DNA of 64,000 bases from NCBI RefSeq assembly GCF_011075055.1, contig NC_058145.1, positions 10,847,894 to 10,911,893 on the forward strand. Reading direction: 5' to 3'. Below are positions 21,372-33,510 of the stretch, piece by piece. Both the position numbers and the translations under genes were made by a program. The notes beneath the pieces are model-generated. The model saw only the letters and a program-made list of their open reading frames with translations, ran no database searches and was not told where the DNA came from. Numbering within the stretch: the stretch's first letter is position 1; each line of letters opens with the position of its first letter. The stretch is from Mangifera indica (lineage: Eukaryota; Streptophyta; Magnoliopsida; Sapindales; Anacardiaceae).

Positions 21372-24047
21372 ATGTTCTACAGAGGGTAAGATAACGTTTT
21401 TTCATGTAATTGTTTGAATATTTTTTATTTCTTGATTCAATTGGGTTCTTTGTTAATTTGTTTATTATGTAATTTACGCGAAGCGCCCGCCTGTTGTTAA
21501 GGATTTAGTTTATGTATTCCGAGTTTTTTTGTGGCTAATGTTTGTTTTTTCTTATTAATTTTGATTCCCAGAAGCCCTTTTTTATTGGGTTTCTTGTGTT
21601 TGAATTTAAAGATCCTTAAAAACTATTTCTTTCATCATCTTTAGTTTTGGGTTGATATTTTATACTTTTTTTATGTGTTTATTGTTGTTTGGTTGAGGAA
21701 TCTGTAATTCGAAGAAAACTAAACACTGCTTTTGGTTTCTGAAACATTTGGAGAGAGGGGAATGGATAATTTTTGAAGTTTTGATTGAGAAGTTGCTTAG
21801 ATACGGCATGGTGGGTACTTTGTGATTAGAGTATATTGTTTTTATGAATTCATTTGTGTCCAAGGATGTCCAGTTTATGCAGCGTATATTCATGTTCAGC
21901 TGATCCGGATTTTCTTGATCAGTTGTTGCCTTGGTTGATTTATAGATATACATCTCTGATGAAAAACTGGGTAAATCAATAGTTTTTTTGGCCTAAACTG
22001 ATAGATGTGTGATGAATTTAAGATTGAGGTTCTCTAAAATGGGATTGTTGGTATTATATATATTATAAGGTCATGTGCTAGGTATTAATGGATTCAATAA
22101 CATCAAGGTCGAATTAAGATAGTCTTTGTGTACAGGCTTTAACTTCACTTGTTGATGCTGCAATTCATGTATAGGTTATGAATTAGTTCACAAAATGTGG
22201 CTTTTTTCTTAGAATGAATAAGAATTTGCTCGTGCTGAAGGTAGGTCTGTTTTGTTTAGCGTGTGGTAGTTTGACTGGATAGCATATAATTGATGCACAT
22301 AAACTCATCTTTTGAGTGCATTCCATTGCATTCATGCGGAAGTTAATGCATGCATGCTACCTCAACTTACTTTTTGCATGGTGGTCAAGGTTGTAGTCCA
22401 TATTGTTTTAATGATGATTTTATGAGTATCTGTTATTGAATTAGTAAATAGAAGTACTGCTACGGATAATGTTTTCCCAATCTTTCAAATGTCGGGTACT
22501 CCATTTATGGAGGACGAACTGGACTCAATCACATCCCTGCCAATGCTTGGAAAGGAGTTTTGTTAAGCATAATAAAAATGGGAACTGCTAGACTGGTTTG
22601 TTTTATTTCATCTCAAATTTTGATTAGTCTTTCTATGTAGGATTACACTTAATCTATTCTTTAGCATATCTAGTACCCTTTATTAATATTTATACACAAG
22701 AAAGAAAATTTGTTTGTATGCTAATAATTTACTGAAATGTCTTTATCTGTTATTCGAAAAGAGATGAACTTTAAGCTGCTGGAAGAATTTTACTGTACTT
22801 AGACTTGGTAGCTGTTAAAATTCGAAAAATGGATTATGAATTTTTATAGAGTAAGTGAAGATCACATGGAATGGTAGAGTATGAAGGTATTAGCTCAATA
22901 ATACAAATTTTAGAAACAAGGTGCCATACCTAATTACTGCTTGTTTAAATAATTTTGGCTTAATATTGAGTAACGAGCTCTTTCTAGTCTTATATCTGCT
23001 TGTTTAAATTGGACCCATGTAGATGAGTCTGGTGTCCTTTTCCCAGACGGGCTGTGTAAACTTCCTGCTTTACTAATGTTGGAATTGCTAATGCATTGAT
23101 TTTAAGCTGGACGAACTGCAGTATATTTAGATTTACTTGACTATTCCTTCTATATTTGAACGATGAAGCAGAATTGAGTAGTTTATTGATTTTAATATGT
23201 TGAATTGTAATGATTTATAAATTGTCTGTGCTCAAGGATTAAATAGTTGTCTTATTTTGGTTCCATGTTTTTTTGAAACTGAAGTAAATTTGCTGATGGA
23301 GTTGATGGGCGTGAAATGGGTGCAAAGCGTCAGCGTTTGATTGATCAGGGACCTCCATTCTATGGAAGTTCCCCAGGTTCAAGTTTTATGTACAATCCAC
23401 CACCTTATGGATATGTTAACCAACCTCCACCTTTCCCAGTTGTCCGACTTCGTGGCCTTCCCTTTGATTGCACAGAAACTGATGTGGCTGAGTTCTTTCA
23501 TGGTCTGGACATTGTTGATGTTCTTTTTGTCCACAAGAACAACAAGTTCACTGGGGAAGCATTTTGTGTGTTGGGGTATCCTCTTCAAGTTGATTTTGCC
23601 CTCCAAAAGAATAGGCAGAACATGGGAAGGAGATATGTTGAGGTTTTCAGAAGTAAGAGGCAAGAGTATTATAAGGCAATAGCAAATGAAGTTTTGGATG
23701 CACACGGCAGTTCACCTCGCAGAAATATCCCAAGAGCTAAATCGCATGATGAGGGCAAGGACTCAGCTGAACATACAGGGGTATTGCGATTGAGAGGATT
23801 ACCATTTTCAGCCAACAAGGATGATATAATGGATTTCTTTAAAGATTTTGTATTGTCGGAAGACTCAATTCATCTCACAATGAATTCAGATGGGAGGCCA
23901 ACTGGTGAAGCATTTGTAGAATTTGCAAATGCAGAAGACTCTAAGGCAGCAATGGCCAAAGATAGGATGACTCTTGGGAGTCGTTATATAGAGTTGTTTC
24001 CTTCATCACAAGAGGAGATGGATGAAGCAGTTTCAAGAGGACGGTGA
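21372..24047 (+). CDS. RNA-binding protein with two hnRNP F/H-type RRM domains
   Basis: Two coding exons: 21372-21385 (14 bases, MFYRG) and 23285-24047, separated by a 1.9-kb intron; 258 residues. The junction restores MFYRGKFADGVDGREMG. RRM1 spans about 57-130 (VVRLRGLPFDCTE, then GEAFCVLGY) and RRM2 about 171-245 (VLRLRGLPFSANKDDI, then GEAFVEFAN). The RLRGLPF first motif is typical of the quasi-RRMs of hnRNP F/H, GRSF1 and ESRP proteins, which bind G-rich RNA and affect splicing. The linker is charged and holds a PRRNIPRAKS stretch. It resembles plant RRM proteins annotated only as RNA-binding family members. The frame ends GRGR-stop, and CG|GTGACT at the end could serve as a donor, so an alternative C-terminus cannot be excluded. 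Confidence 0.88.
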
Positions 24048-25680
24048 CTGTTTCTTCAAAGACCTTTTTATTTTACCTGTTATTCTGTACTTAATTTGAT
24101 CTATTACTTAAATATTATTGTTTGGGATTTTACCTTTCTAGTTTTCCCTTAATTCAGCCATACACTAAACTGTTTTAAAAAAATCCAAGTAGTGTATTTT
24201 TTTTCAGTTTAAGTCTTCTTAGATTGTATGCCAAGTTTAATCTCTCTGTCTTCATCTCAATCATAACTTGACATAATGTTGGACCTTAGGCAATTGACAA
24301 GACAAATTTCTCTGTGATTGTTGTGATCGACCTGAAATTATTTGTGTATGTGATTTACTTGAGGTTTTGAAAATTGTTAGTTTGTTAGTGTTTTCTGCTT
24401 TATACTTACTGAGTGTTCTACATTTGTTTGCAAAACCAGTTGAGCTGAAACCAACCTTAAGATTCAGTAAGTCACAAGAATCAAATTCATCAATTTCACT
24501 GTACTTGTTGATTTGGGAAGATTCTTTTTCCAGTTATTATCATCAGCATCATAATCAGTCAAGTGATAGAATTGTCTTGGAAATATCGCAGGTTGTTAAA
24601 ACTGTACTATTCAAATACTGGTTAAATTGGGTTTCCATAATTGCATTTAGAAGCTCAAGACTTTTGTTGTTGACTTTGATGAAAGCAATTACTTAACTCT
24701 AAAGTCTGTCTTCTGCATGCATGCCTTCCTGTGTTTCCCCCTATTGTATAAATCAAACTTTATTATTTTACTATTCTTCATAGATTTTAGAGCTGGATAA
24801 ACAGTAAAACTTAGTGCTCAGTTATATTATCATATGATAAGATAATTTTAAAATAAAGATAAAATAATATATAATAATATATTATTGGAGCATTCAGTTA
24901 GTTCCTTAAAATTGGTGGTACCTATGAAACACCTCTTTGAAGCCTGATTTCAGCTCTTTCAACTAGGATTGAGTTAACATTGAGAATTTTATTTGTCCAA
25001 GTAAGCCTCAAAAAACAAACATTGGGGATTACTTCCACTACCAACCGTCCGATTAGAATCTTAAACTTCAATCCAACGACCAAAGCATAATAATACCAAA
25101 GCCAAAAGAAGACAAATTCATTAATCATCCACCCATTTTTGGCTGAAATGGGGAAAAGTGCCATGAATAATATGAAATGGCCGACTATCAATCAGGTGAG
25201 TAAGAAGCTGAGATTTAGGGTTTAGAGACAAAATCTCTGCATGCTTCCTCAACTATTTTTGTTTTTGTCCAAATGGGTTGATTAGTTTATTGGATTAGAG
25301 TTAATCATAAGTAATCATAAATTCGAAAAAGGGTTTTGAGAATCTTAAGTAATATAACGTTTACCATTTTATTTCTTGAACAATTAAAATATTTTAGGAA
25401 ATTATCAGAAACTCTTGCTTGTTAGGATGAAGTACAATTTAAATAATAAATTGTTCAAATTTAAGCATATTTAAGATAATTCAATATCCTTAAAATTTGA
25501 AAAATATTATCACTTGAAATTAAAATTCAAGTTCTACTAAAAAATTAATAAATACCCCGTGCAGTGCGGCGATCAATATAGGAGGCTGCCCAAAATATTC
25601 CTCATGAATAATCCCTAGGTGCATCAACTTTCAAACTCTTCTTTCCTCTCTTATCTTTCTCTCTCAGTATTTCTCGTTAT
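24048..25680. other. RRM gene 3' region and intergenic DNA
   Basis: The first several hundred bases after the RRM stop are probably 3' UTR. The rest is AT-rich with a short palindromic ATATATAATAATATATTATT patch near 24,870-24,890. No protein-like gene was recognised; frames at 24,367-24,696 and 24,922-25,191 have no family signature. Confidence 0.4.
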
Positions 25681-25692
25681 TCTTAACCCAAT

Positions 25693-25700
25693 TATATAAA
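25693..25700 (+). promoter_or_regulatory. TATA box of the SMR gene
   Basis: TATATAAA is followed by a C/T-rich stretch with likely transcription start sites 30-40 bases downstream. This places the 5' UTR at about 25,730-26,082. Confidence 0.55.
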
Positions 25701-25778
25701 CCCCTTTAATCTCTATCCCCTCCAACTCTTGCTCTTTCTCCTTCATCATGCTCTCCATATAAATCCCTACTCGCAAAC

Positions 25779-25838
25779 ATGTATTATTTAGGATTTTTTT
25801 CTGCTTTTTTAGCTGGTTTGAGTTGGGTCTATCTGTAG
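25779..25838 (+). other. Upstream ORF (19 codons) in the SMR leader
   Basis: An ATG at 25779 opens a 19-codon frame ending in TAG at 25836. A 4-codon frame (ATG at 25748) precedes it. Both lie between the TATA box and the SMR start. If the leader is unspliced, they could reduce translation of the inhibitor. The peptides have no recognised conservation. Confidence 0.35.
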
Positions 25839-26082
25839 GTTTGGTTAGTAGTTTAGGTGAAGCTTTTCATGATCTTCTTCATAATCTCATCTGGGTTTGT
25901 GTGAAACTGACTGGTGGGTTGGTAATGAAGTTTGAGTTTATCACAGTTAAATTTACTGTGTCTTTTGAAGAGTAATTTACAATATTGAAAAGGTTTTGCT
26001 TTTAAAGACTCTAGGTGTAGTCAAATTTAGCAGCTCTAAAGTTCTTTCCTTTTTTTTCTTAGTTTTTTTCCTTATAAGTCAA

Positions 26083-26472
26083 ATGGCTCCATCTGAAAGA
26101 ATTACAAGAGCAAGAGCAAGAGCAAGATTATCAGCATCAGCAGCACCAAAGGCAACAAGAAATACTCAAAACAAGAAGAAGCTGCAGCAGCAAAATAAGA
26201 AGCAGCAGAAGAAAAAGCAGCAAATTAAGGAACTTCAAAAAGCATCCGATGATTTTTCAAAGAATATTAATATTGATGAAGATCATCATCTTGATTCTTC
26301 AAGTGGGTTCTCAACACCAAAGGCTGAGAGATACAGAATACCAGAGATTGTGACATGCCCACCAGCTCCAAAGAAGCCAAGAGCTGTCTCTAACATCTCC
26401 TCACTGCAAAGAGCTCCTATTGCCTTCTTTGCTCCTCCTGATTTAGAGCTCTTCTTCTACTTTGCTCTATGA
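26083..26472 (+). CDS. SIAMESE-related cyclin-dependent kinase inhibitor (SMR family)
   Basis: Single exon, 129 residues. SMR proteins are plant-specific CDK inhibitors that bind cyclin/CDK complexes and push cells from mitosis into endoreduplication. The family signature is clear: RIPEIVTCPPAPKKPR at about 85-100, followed by APIAFFAPPDLELFF at 111-125, the CDK/cyclin-binding C-terminal block. The N-terminus is basic and low-complexity (RARARARLSAS, then a Lys/Gln-rich stretch at 31-53), consistent with nuclear location and disorder. The open frame extends 29 codons upstream, but no ATG occurs there, so the ATG at 26083 (MAPSERIT) is the start. The upstream leader has a TATA box and two short upstream ORFs. 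Which SMR subgroup it belongs to is not settled. Confidence 0.85.
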   Translation: MAPSERITRARARARLSASAAPKATRNTQNKKKLQQQNKKQQKKKQQIKELQKASDDFSKNINIDEDHHLDSSSGFSTPKAERYRIPEIVTCPPAPKKPRAVSNISSLQRAPIAFFAPPDLELFFYFAL

Positions 26473-27890
26473 TTCCAAGAGTTTTAAACGATATCAACAT
26501 AATATTCTTCGATTTCATTGTTGAAGTATATTTATCTTTTCTTTTACCAGAATTAATAATAGGGTATACTAATTATCATCAGTATTTTTAGGTTTTTTTG
26601 TTCTTGTTAATGTATTGCTGACATTTGGAGAGTGCAAAATTACTGTAATTTTATCCAGGGTGGACTGTTTGAGGTTTGTTTTTTTTATATATGAAGCAGA
26701 AAATTAATGAGAAATAAAAGATTTGATAAAGCATATGCTTCTTCTGCTTCTTAACATTATTATTCTATTTTTGGTAGGGCTCAGTGATTATGCATGGAAT
26801 CTTTATCAACAATGTCAACAAAACAAGGTGAAAACACAGTGGAAAATGAGAGAAAATGGTGAGAAGAAAGGAGTTGTTTGGATAAGTAGGAAAGTGAGGA
26901 TGTGTCAGAAATCAGAATGATATCAGTGTCTCCAACCTCATTCACTCCTGCAGCAGCAGCAGGAGCATCAATTAGAGAATCCGATGAAACCACTCGTGCG
27001 GGTTCCGATCATTATCACATATTTACAATCTGAAGACAAATTATTTATTATTATTTTCTCACTTTACTTCATAATTATAATTATACTTCAATTTTAGTTC
27101 TTAATTATATTCATTTATTTCTCAGTTATTCCTTCTAATTGTTTCAAAGTTAATGTATACTTAAAATGTGATTTAAAAGGTTCTCTTGTGTTGTTTCATT
27201 ATTTGTTTGTATTATATAATGAATTTTTTTAGGAATATTAATGATTTTAATATTATTTAGTCACCTTTTTATTTAATATATATTTATGTATGATTTTATT
27301 TTAACCATCCCTTATTGTATAGCTGCTTAAGCACTTAGCCAAATAACTTACATTTTTAAAAGATTTTGTTTGGTAAAAAAGAGTTCGTTGATCGTCTAAA
27401 TATCACGTTAAACAGTTTTTATTTTAAAAAAAACATTAAATATAAATATAGTTATTAAAATAATTAATATCCCAAATTTTTATCAATAATATGTCATTTG
27501 AGATATTAATTTAAGATTCGAATTAGATTTACTTTAGTTTCCATTTTTTTTTTCAAAAGTTTAAATTCAATGTTTTCAATATTCAATTATCCTTAATACT
27601 GTTCTTTTGAAATATTAAAATAATTTCCAGAGAAGCATCCCAATTATTGATTATTAAATGTCAAAAATTAATTATTTAGTGGGGTGGAATATAATTTGTA
27701 AACAATTCAAAAATATTTATGTAATGAAATATGGTTTTGAATTTTTGAATTATTATGTTTATGTTTTTAGTGTCAAAATCCAATTTTAAAATTCAAAAAT
27801 ATTAAAACTCTTTTAATCTTATTTATTTGTTTTTAGATTTCAAATTGATTATAGTTGATATACGTGATCAAAATTGAAATTTTTATATAT

Positions 27891-27920
27891 TATAATAATA
27901 ATAATAATAATAATAATAAT
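27891..27920. repeat. (TAA)n microsatellite
   Basis: Ten uninterrupted TAA units. Confidence 0.95.
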
Positions 27921-28254
27921 TAGGGTATAATGCATTCTAATTAGTATTGACAGGAATAATGTTAGATGGGCATATATAAAATTTTTAGATAGGCATGATC
28001 TAAACCGTGTAGTAAAATAGTTACGAATTTACCATGTAGGTTTTAATTTTTAATCAATTAATCATTAATTTTTGGTTTCTACATTAGAAACTTAACTGAT
28101 ATTATATACAAAATTTTATATATAAATAATAATATGACATTATCTGATTAGATAGTTAAAAATTAAATATAAAATAATTTTCAATGATATGATGATACAT
28201 CGTATATAAATTTATGCACAAAAGTTGCACATATAGTTTTATTATAAAAACTTT

Positions 28255-28410
28255 AATATAGAGTAGTATTATATATATATAATTTTATGCACAAATAATA
28301 ATATATTATTATGTAATTAGGTATTGATTTATCTTTGATTTTTAACTATCAATCACATAATAATACATTATTGCTTATATATAAAAATTACGAAAACTTA
28401 AAGAACTTAA
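28255..28410. repeat. AT-rich palindromic MITE-like repeat, copy 2
   Basis: The arms TTATTATGTAATT and AATCACATAATAA flank a short loop and match the repeat at about 780-1160. The outer parts read TATATATAATTTTATGC and GCTTATATATAAAAATTA, again inverse of each other. No clear target-site duplication was seen. Confidence 0.4.
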
Positions 28411-30535
28411 TAACATGAAATGATCTATCTTGTCGCCTTTAAAAGGTAGTTTGAATGATAAGAATAAAATTGTTTAAGTATGAGATCATGGGTTTGAAAT
28501 CAATCGATAATATATTAATATCAAATTTTTAATTTACTTGATAGAATAATTATTAAAGAAAAACACTTACCTACAAATAATATTTGGAGTTGTTCGAGTT
28601 GATTTTTACACTAATTATATTAATATAATTACAAGCCATGGAGACATAAAATTCAAGCCCTCATACGATCAAAAACGGCAACACGAAGTCAACTAAATAC
28701 AACACATGGTAGACAATCACTAGTCAAAACTTTAGCTCAATGCATCAAAGACTTGCATAGTAGGAACCAACGATTAGGTGATTTCGATTTTAAAGATGAT
28801 TCTTTAGCAGTTATCAACGAAAAAGCTTCAAGTTATAATTCACACTACAAATCTGTTTTAATGGTCACTAGAGTTTTTAAGTTCATTTATAGTTTTTTAT
28901 TTTTATTAATTTTTAATTTTTAATTATATCAAATCTTAACATGCTCTCATAAACTCTTTTAAATGTATATTAAACACTATTTTATAAAAACCATATAGAC
29001 TCTCATGTTATGTTGACTATATGTGAATTTAGATATTTCTCCAATCACATAACTAAATAGATTAGTAGAAGAAAATTCACATGCCGATCTTAAGTTTGTG
29101 AATGCAATATATTGCTGCTTTTATAAGTGTTGTGAAATTTTTCTACAATTGTCATTGATATGCTTATGAAAATATTTTGTGTTATCCAAACTTACATATG
29201 TTAAATATGAATAACAATATTTTTATGTTACACTTAGATCCAATTTATTACCGATATTTTCTTTAATTAGATTGAATATTTTCACACTTTTTTTTAGTGA
29301 GTAGTTGTGACTGTATTTCTTTATTAAAATATTGATTTTTTCATTATTAAAATAATTAAAATGATTAAATTCATTTGAATTATGATCCATTTTCATAGAA
29401 ATATGATAACAAATATAATACTTGATAAAATATTAAAAAAATAGAAAACTAAATAATTTGAAAAATTAAGAAAGAAGGAGATTAAGTAGGCTTAACTTAA
29501 AATAAGAGTTTAAAGATTGAGAGAGTTGAGATGACTTAAGTGAAAAATTAAATAAATTTGGGAATTATTTATTAAAAAAAATTTAGAAGCAAAAGAAAAG
29601 AAAGCCAAATAAGCATGAATGACATAGACTTATATGATATGATATAGTTAAAAAATGATATATATTATATGATATATGAAATTTGATATGATATAGTATG
29701 TTTATCGTACAATACGGTACATATTGGTCTATATCAAAAAAATTAACGATACAGACTGATATACTTTTTTAACTAAATTAGGCATGTAATTAGGGATAGA
29801 TATAAATCGGATTGAGTTTGAACACCCTTTGACTCAAGTTTGAATCAAATTAATGATTCGGATTTGATTTAATTCGATTTGAATCGATAGTTACAATGGA
29901 TTGTTCAGATTCTATTTTAATTGATGGTTTAAACTCTAATTGATGATTTGATTCAACTCGAATTGATGGTCCGTAACACGGTTTGATTCAGACTTATGGT
30001 TTGAATTTATAATTCGGATTTGTGGTTTGAGTTCATGGTTCATTGATAAAATGATGTTATTTTACCTAAATAATAGAAAAAATGAACATAATTTTTGGAT
30101 TCAAATTTAATTCGAATTCAAATTAAACAAATTCAAACTGACTCAAACCAAGTTTACCTCGCTTTTGATAGTTGACTTAATTTGGATGTAACACAAAATT
30201 GATTGATCCAACCGAATTTATTTTTATTTATAAAGCAAAATGATTTTCTTATTGTAATTGGATATTTAATATATAATTATATATTATTTCTTAACTAAGT
30301 TAGCAACAATTTGATTAGATAGTTGTAGTCTTTTATTCAGGTTTTAAAAATATTGGTAATATTAAATTGAATGAAAAATATAATAAAAAACTTAATTTAA
30401 TTTTTAAATTGTTTATTATTTTATATAAAAAAATATATTATACAATAAAATATAATACACACATTATCTTTAATATAAAAAATTAAATTTTTAATAGGGT
30501 TAGAATAAAATATACTTGAACGGCGACTTCAGTTT

Positions 30536-30668
30536 TGTAAGCTCTTTCCTGGAACTTACAAAACCAGCATTGCACCCTTGACGTTGGCTGTCCTAAAAGC
30601 GGGCCCTCACACAGCCCGTAATCTCTCGGCCGTGCTGGCCTGTCTCTTGTAAGCTCTTTCCTGGAACT
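30536..30668 (+). repeat. Promoter direct repeat with hairpin potential
   Basis: TGTAAGCTCTTTCCTGGAAC occurs at about 30,536-30,557 and again at about 30,647-30,668, some 110 bases apart, in an otherwise GC-richer island. In the first copy, TTTTGTAAG and CTTACAAAA bracket the core and can pair as a stem. The repeats end about 125 bases before the start codon of the DUF7054 gene. Function unknown. Confidence 0.65.
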
Positions 30669-30793
30669 TTCGCACACGCTCTCTTCAGTTTCAGAATCCA
30701 AATCCCTTATAAAATTCTACCATCTACCATCTCCTATCTCTATCATCACATTCTCTTCAGTTCATACCTGTCAACTTGTCACAAACGAATTCT

Positions 30794-31370
30794 ATGTTCC
30801 AACTTAGCCGGAGACAACACTCTGTAAACCTGCAGACCTTTCCCACAGAAAGGCATTCTAACCGGCCGCTTCCACAGAGAGGCAGGCTTATCTCAGCCGC
30901 CCAGCAGATAACTTCACCAAGGAAGAACAGTGCCACTCACAAGTTAACAAAGTTATTGCTCAATGTTACTATAGAAAGAAGTTTGGGGCCAGTCCAGGTG
31001 GTCACTTCGCCAGAGAATACAGTCAGTGATTTGATTAAGGCGGCCATTGATATTTACTTACAGGAGAAGAGGAGGCCGCTGTTGAAGCACACCCATCCTC
31101 AGTTTTTTGCTCTCTATTACTCGCAGTTCTGTTTGGAGAGTAAGTTCTTTAATCTCCTTCTTGGTGTTCAACAAAATAATATGAACTGAGATTTATGGTG
31201 GGATTGCAGGTTTAAAGCCAGATGAGAAGTTGAGTAATTTGGGGTCAAGAAATTTTATTATGTATTCAAAGCCTTATTCCAAGTCTGTCAAGTTAAATTG
31301 GTCGGAGCAAGCAAAAATGGCAATCAACTCTTCATTTCCATTGACAGAGTTGATGGATTTCCTGCTGTAG
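30794..31370 (+). CDS. DUF7054 protein, At4g22758-like, function unknown
   Basis: Two exons, 30794-31139 and 31210-31370; 168 residues. The intron has a GTAAGT donor and GCAG acceptor, and splicing yields SLKPDEKLSNLGSRNF. The N-terminal 50 residues are basic and low in conservation (SRRQHSVNLQ..., RHSNRPLPQRGR). The conserved domain from about 51 on contains KLTKLLLNVTIERSLGPVQV, SPENTVSDLIKAA, EKRRPLLK and LYYSQFCLESLKPDEKL, which I recall from plant proteins annotated as uncharacterised At4g22758-like. The domain resembles a ubiquitin-like fold in layout, but that is inference. The codons just upstream contain no in-frame ATG, so 30794 is taken as the start. Confidence 0.8.
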
Positions 31371-31936
31371 CTACAGTTTCTGAATTTGTATATTCTACAT
31401 TATTAACTAAACATCAATGTGACTGCTTTTAGTAAAATTGATAGTGTAGTACTTATAAACGCAATCTGATAGAGAAGCTGTCCCAAGCCTCTTACAAAGT
31501 AATTCAGCCCTCATCTTTAAAGTATTGAAAATTTAAATACTTGTTCGTAAACTATTAAAATTAACAAAATTTATTAGCATTAAAAATATAATCATTATTT
31601 AACTAATAATATTAAAAAAATAAAAATTTTGAAAACTGACAAATTTCTCCCGATTTAATTTTAAAAACTTATATTTTTTTGAAGGGTTTTATTTGTTTCC
31701 TCCCTTATCTAATGACATTTCTCTATCGGACAATCTATTTTCTTTATCTGTTGAAGCTATCTCTTAGTCTTCAAAGACATGCATGATGCAAAATCACCCA
31801 AGTAACAATTAAATCAAGCCTAATATCTTAATTAAACTCCATTATAATTTTACTATCAATTTCTATTTAAGTCTCCCAAATTCCATAATGAAATTTTCGT
31901 TTAAAAATGCCGTCAGAAGTTAAAAAAAAAACTCAC

Positions 31937-32461
31937 CATCTTCAGAAAGTTTATGAGAAGTAGATTTTCCAAGAGTTTCAGCCACAGCCTTCAATATGTC
32001 TTCAGGTATGTCTTCTGCCTTAACATTTCCCAATTTTAAAGGATCTTTCATTTTCTTGAACGAACAAATCAGAGCCATACTAACCACTGCAATCTCAGTC
32101 AAGATTAACAATAAAACTTGCGCAATATTCAAATGCTCAGAACATCAAATCTCTGGGTTTGCCAAAAAACATAAACCCACTATTGGTTTCACAAAATAAC
32201 CTTTTTTTCCCATAAAAAAATCGATATAAATAAATGACAGAGAAAGGATACTGGCATCCTGGCGTTCACTAATCTATTTTCTGAAAAACTCAAATCCGTG
32301 GGAATATTGCTATGGCTGAAGTAAAACTCAACCTGCAAAATAGTTATATAAAAACATAATCAAATAACTAAAGTTATCAAATAAAAAGAGCATATTTCAA
32401 GGGGAAAAAGAAAAACTTACCTAAGCACTGTTTTAGTTGCTTCTTAATCCAAGGACGCCAT
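31937..32461 (-). pseudogene. Truncated, broken La-motif RNA-binding protein gene
   Basis: In minus-strand order: ATG at 32461-32459 opens MASLD, then a TAA stop, then EATKTVLR, a GTAAGT donor, and after the intron VEFYFSHSNIPTD (from 32332). A later exon (32086-31937, good AG and GT borders) encodes a stretch with SMALICSFKKMK, LKLGNVKAEDIPEDILKA and HKLSEDG. This is the order of the La motif of plant La proteins, which bind the 3' UUU end of RNA polymerase III transcripts. The stop inside exon 1, an exon-2 acceptor that no longer restores the RQVEFYF phase, and the absence of any RRM or downstream exon mark it as a decayed 5' fragment. Retained introns mean it arose by DNA-level duplication, not retrocopying. 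Confidence 0.75.
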
Positions 32462-32661
32462 TGTTATTGTTGTAAGTAAATAAAGCAAGAGAGGAGGAGA
32501 GAACGAGACAGTGAGTGTTAAGGGTTTGAGGATGTTGTAGAGATTTTGTTAACTTTAATAATTGGCGGTTAAGTTTTAAATTTTTGAAACTTAACGGATG
32601 AAAATAAAATTTTCATCTTATAGCATTATTTCTTCGAATATCTATGGTTAAGATTAATAAA

Positions 32662-33510
32662 GGCCAAAGGACTTATGCCCCTTAAAGTATATTGTTTTTT
32701 TAAGTTTCTCTCTTTAACTTTGAAAATCTCAAATATCTATTCATGAATGGTTAAAATTAACGGTTCTAGGGGCAAAATCATCATTTTATTTATAATATTA
32801 AAAATAAACTAAAATATAATCTACTTTTCCTCTTTTAAACTTTAAAAACTAAAAGTTTTCCCTAACCCAAGTTTTAAAAAATGACAATTCCGATATCATT
32901 GTCTACGGTCTCTCCTTCCCAAAGTTTTCTCTCCCTTCGACAGTCTCTCTCCACTCAGTTGGTCGTCCAATCGACGTCCAACAAAGCTTTGAAGATGAAG
33001 AGAGACAAAGAGCTTTGTCTTCTCAGGCTAAGACAAAGATCTCGCATTCGCCTGGAAAAACGATAGTCTTCCCAGACGTTTTCTTCTGGGAAGACGAGAT
33101 CCTTATCTTCTTTTGAGAAGGCGAAGAGCTTCGTCTTTTCGATGAAGCTCTTCGTCTCCCAAGCTTTGTTGGATACCGATCGAACATCCAACTAAGTGGA
33201 GAGAGACCTTCAAAGAAAAAGGAAGCTTCGAGAGGGAGAAGTTGTTGGCAATAACATTGGAGATGACGTCAAAAATCTAGAAACTAAACCTTAAGGGAGA
33301 AACTGTCATTTTTTAAAATTTTGGTTAGGGAAAAACTTTTAGTTTTTAAAGTTTTGGGGGAGGGGGGGGGGTGGGGGAAGAGATAAAATTTTAAAGGGTT
33401 AGAGTTTCATTAATTTTAATCATCTATAGGTGGGTAAATGAAATTTTCAAAATTAAGAGATAAAAACTTGAGGTTAGAGGATATTTTGAATGGGAAATAG
33501 TCCTTTGGCC
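32662..33510. mobile_element. Long-inverted-repeat, Mutator-like element, copy 3, perfect 9-bp target duplication
   Basis: The element begins GGCCAAAGGAC and ends GTCCTTTGGCC. It is flanked by a perfect 9-bp direct duplication, ATTAATAAA (32653-32661 and 33511-33519), the length typical of Mutator-superfamily insertion. The arms stay alignable for roughly 200 bases. The core (about 32,900-33,250) is GC-richer with repeated GAAGACGAGAT/GAAGAGCTTCGTC motifs and inverted words such as AAGCTTTG...CAAAGCTT. No transposase frame is present, so it is non-autonomous. Confidence 0.88.

Larger units (their letters stand above)
26473..30535. other. AT-rich gene desert
   Basis: About 4 kb with no recognisable coding sequence. 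The first few hundred bases are likely SMR 3' UTR. The rest is AT-rich and includes a (TAA)n microsatellite at about 27,891-27,920, a MITE-like palindrome at about 28,255-28,410, and a degenerate region (about 29,790-30,200) where GATTCGAATT- and TGGTTTGA-like words recur, probably an eroded transposon. Confidence 0.5.

Noticed and set aside
25996..26082. N-terminal extension of the SMR frame with a hydrophobic segment
   Set aside because: There is no ATG in this extension; it opens with TTG and is part of the leader.
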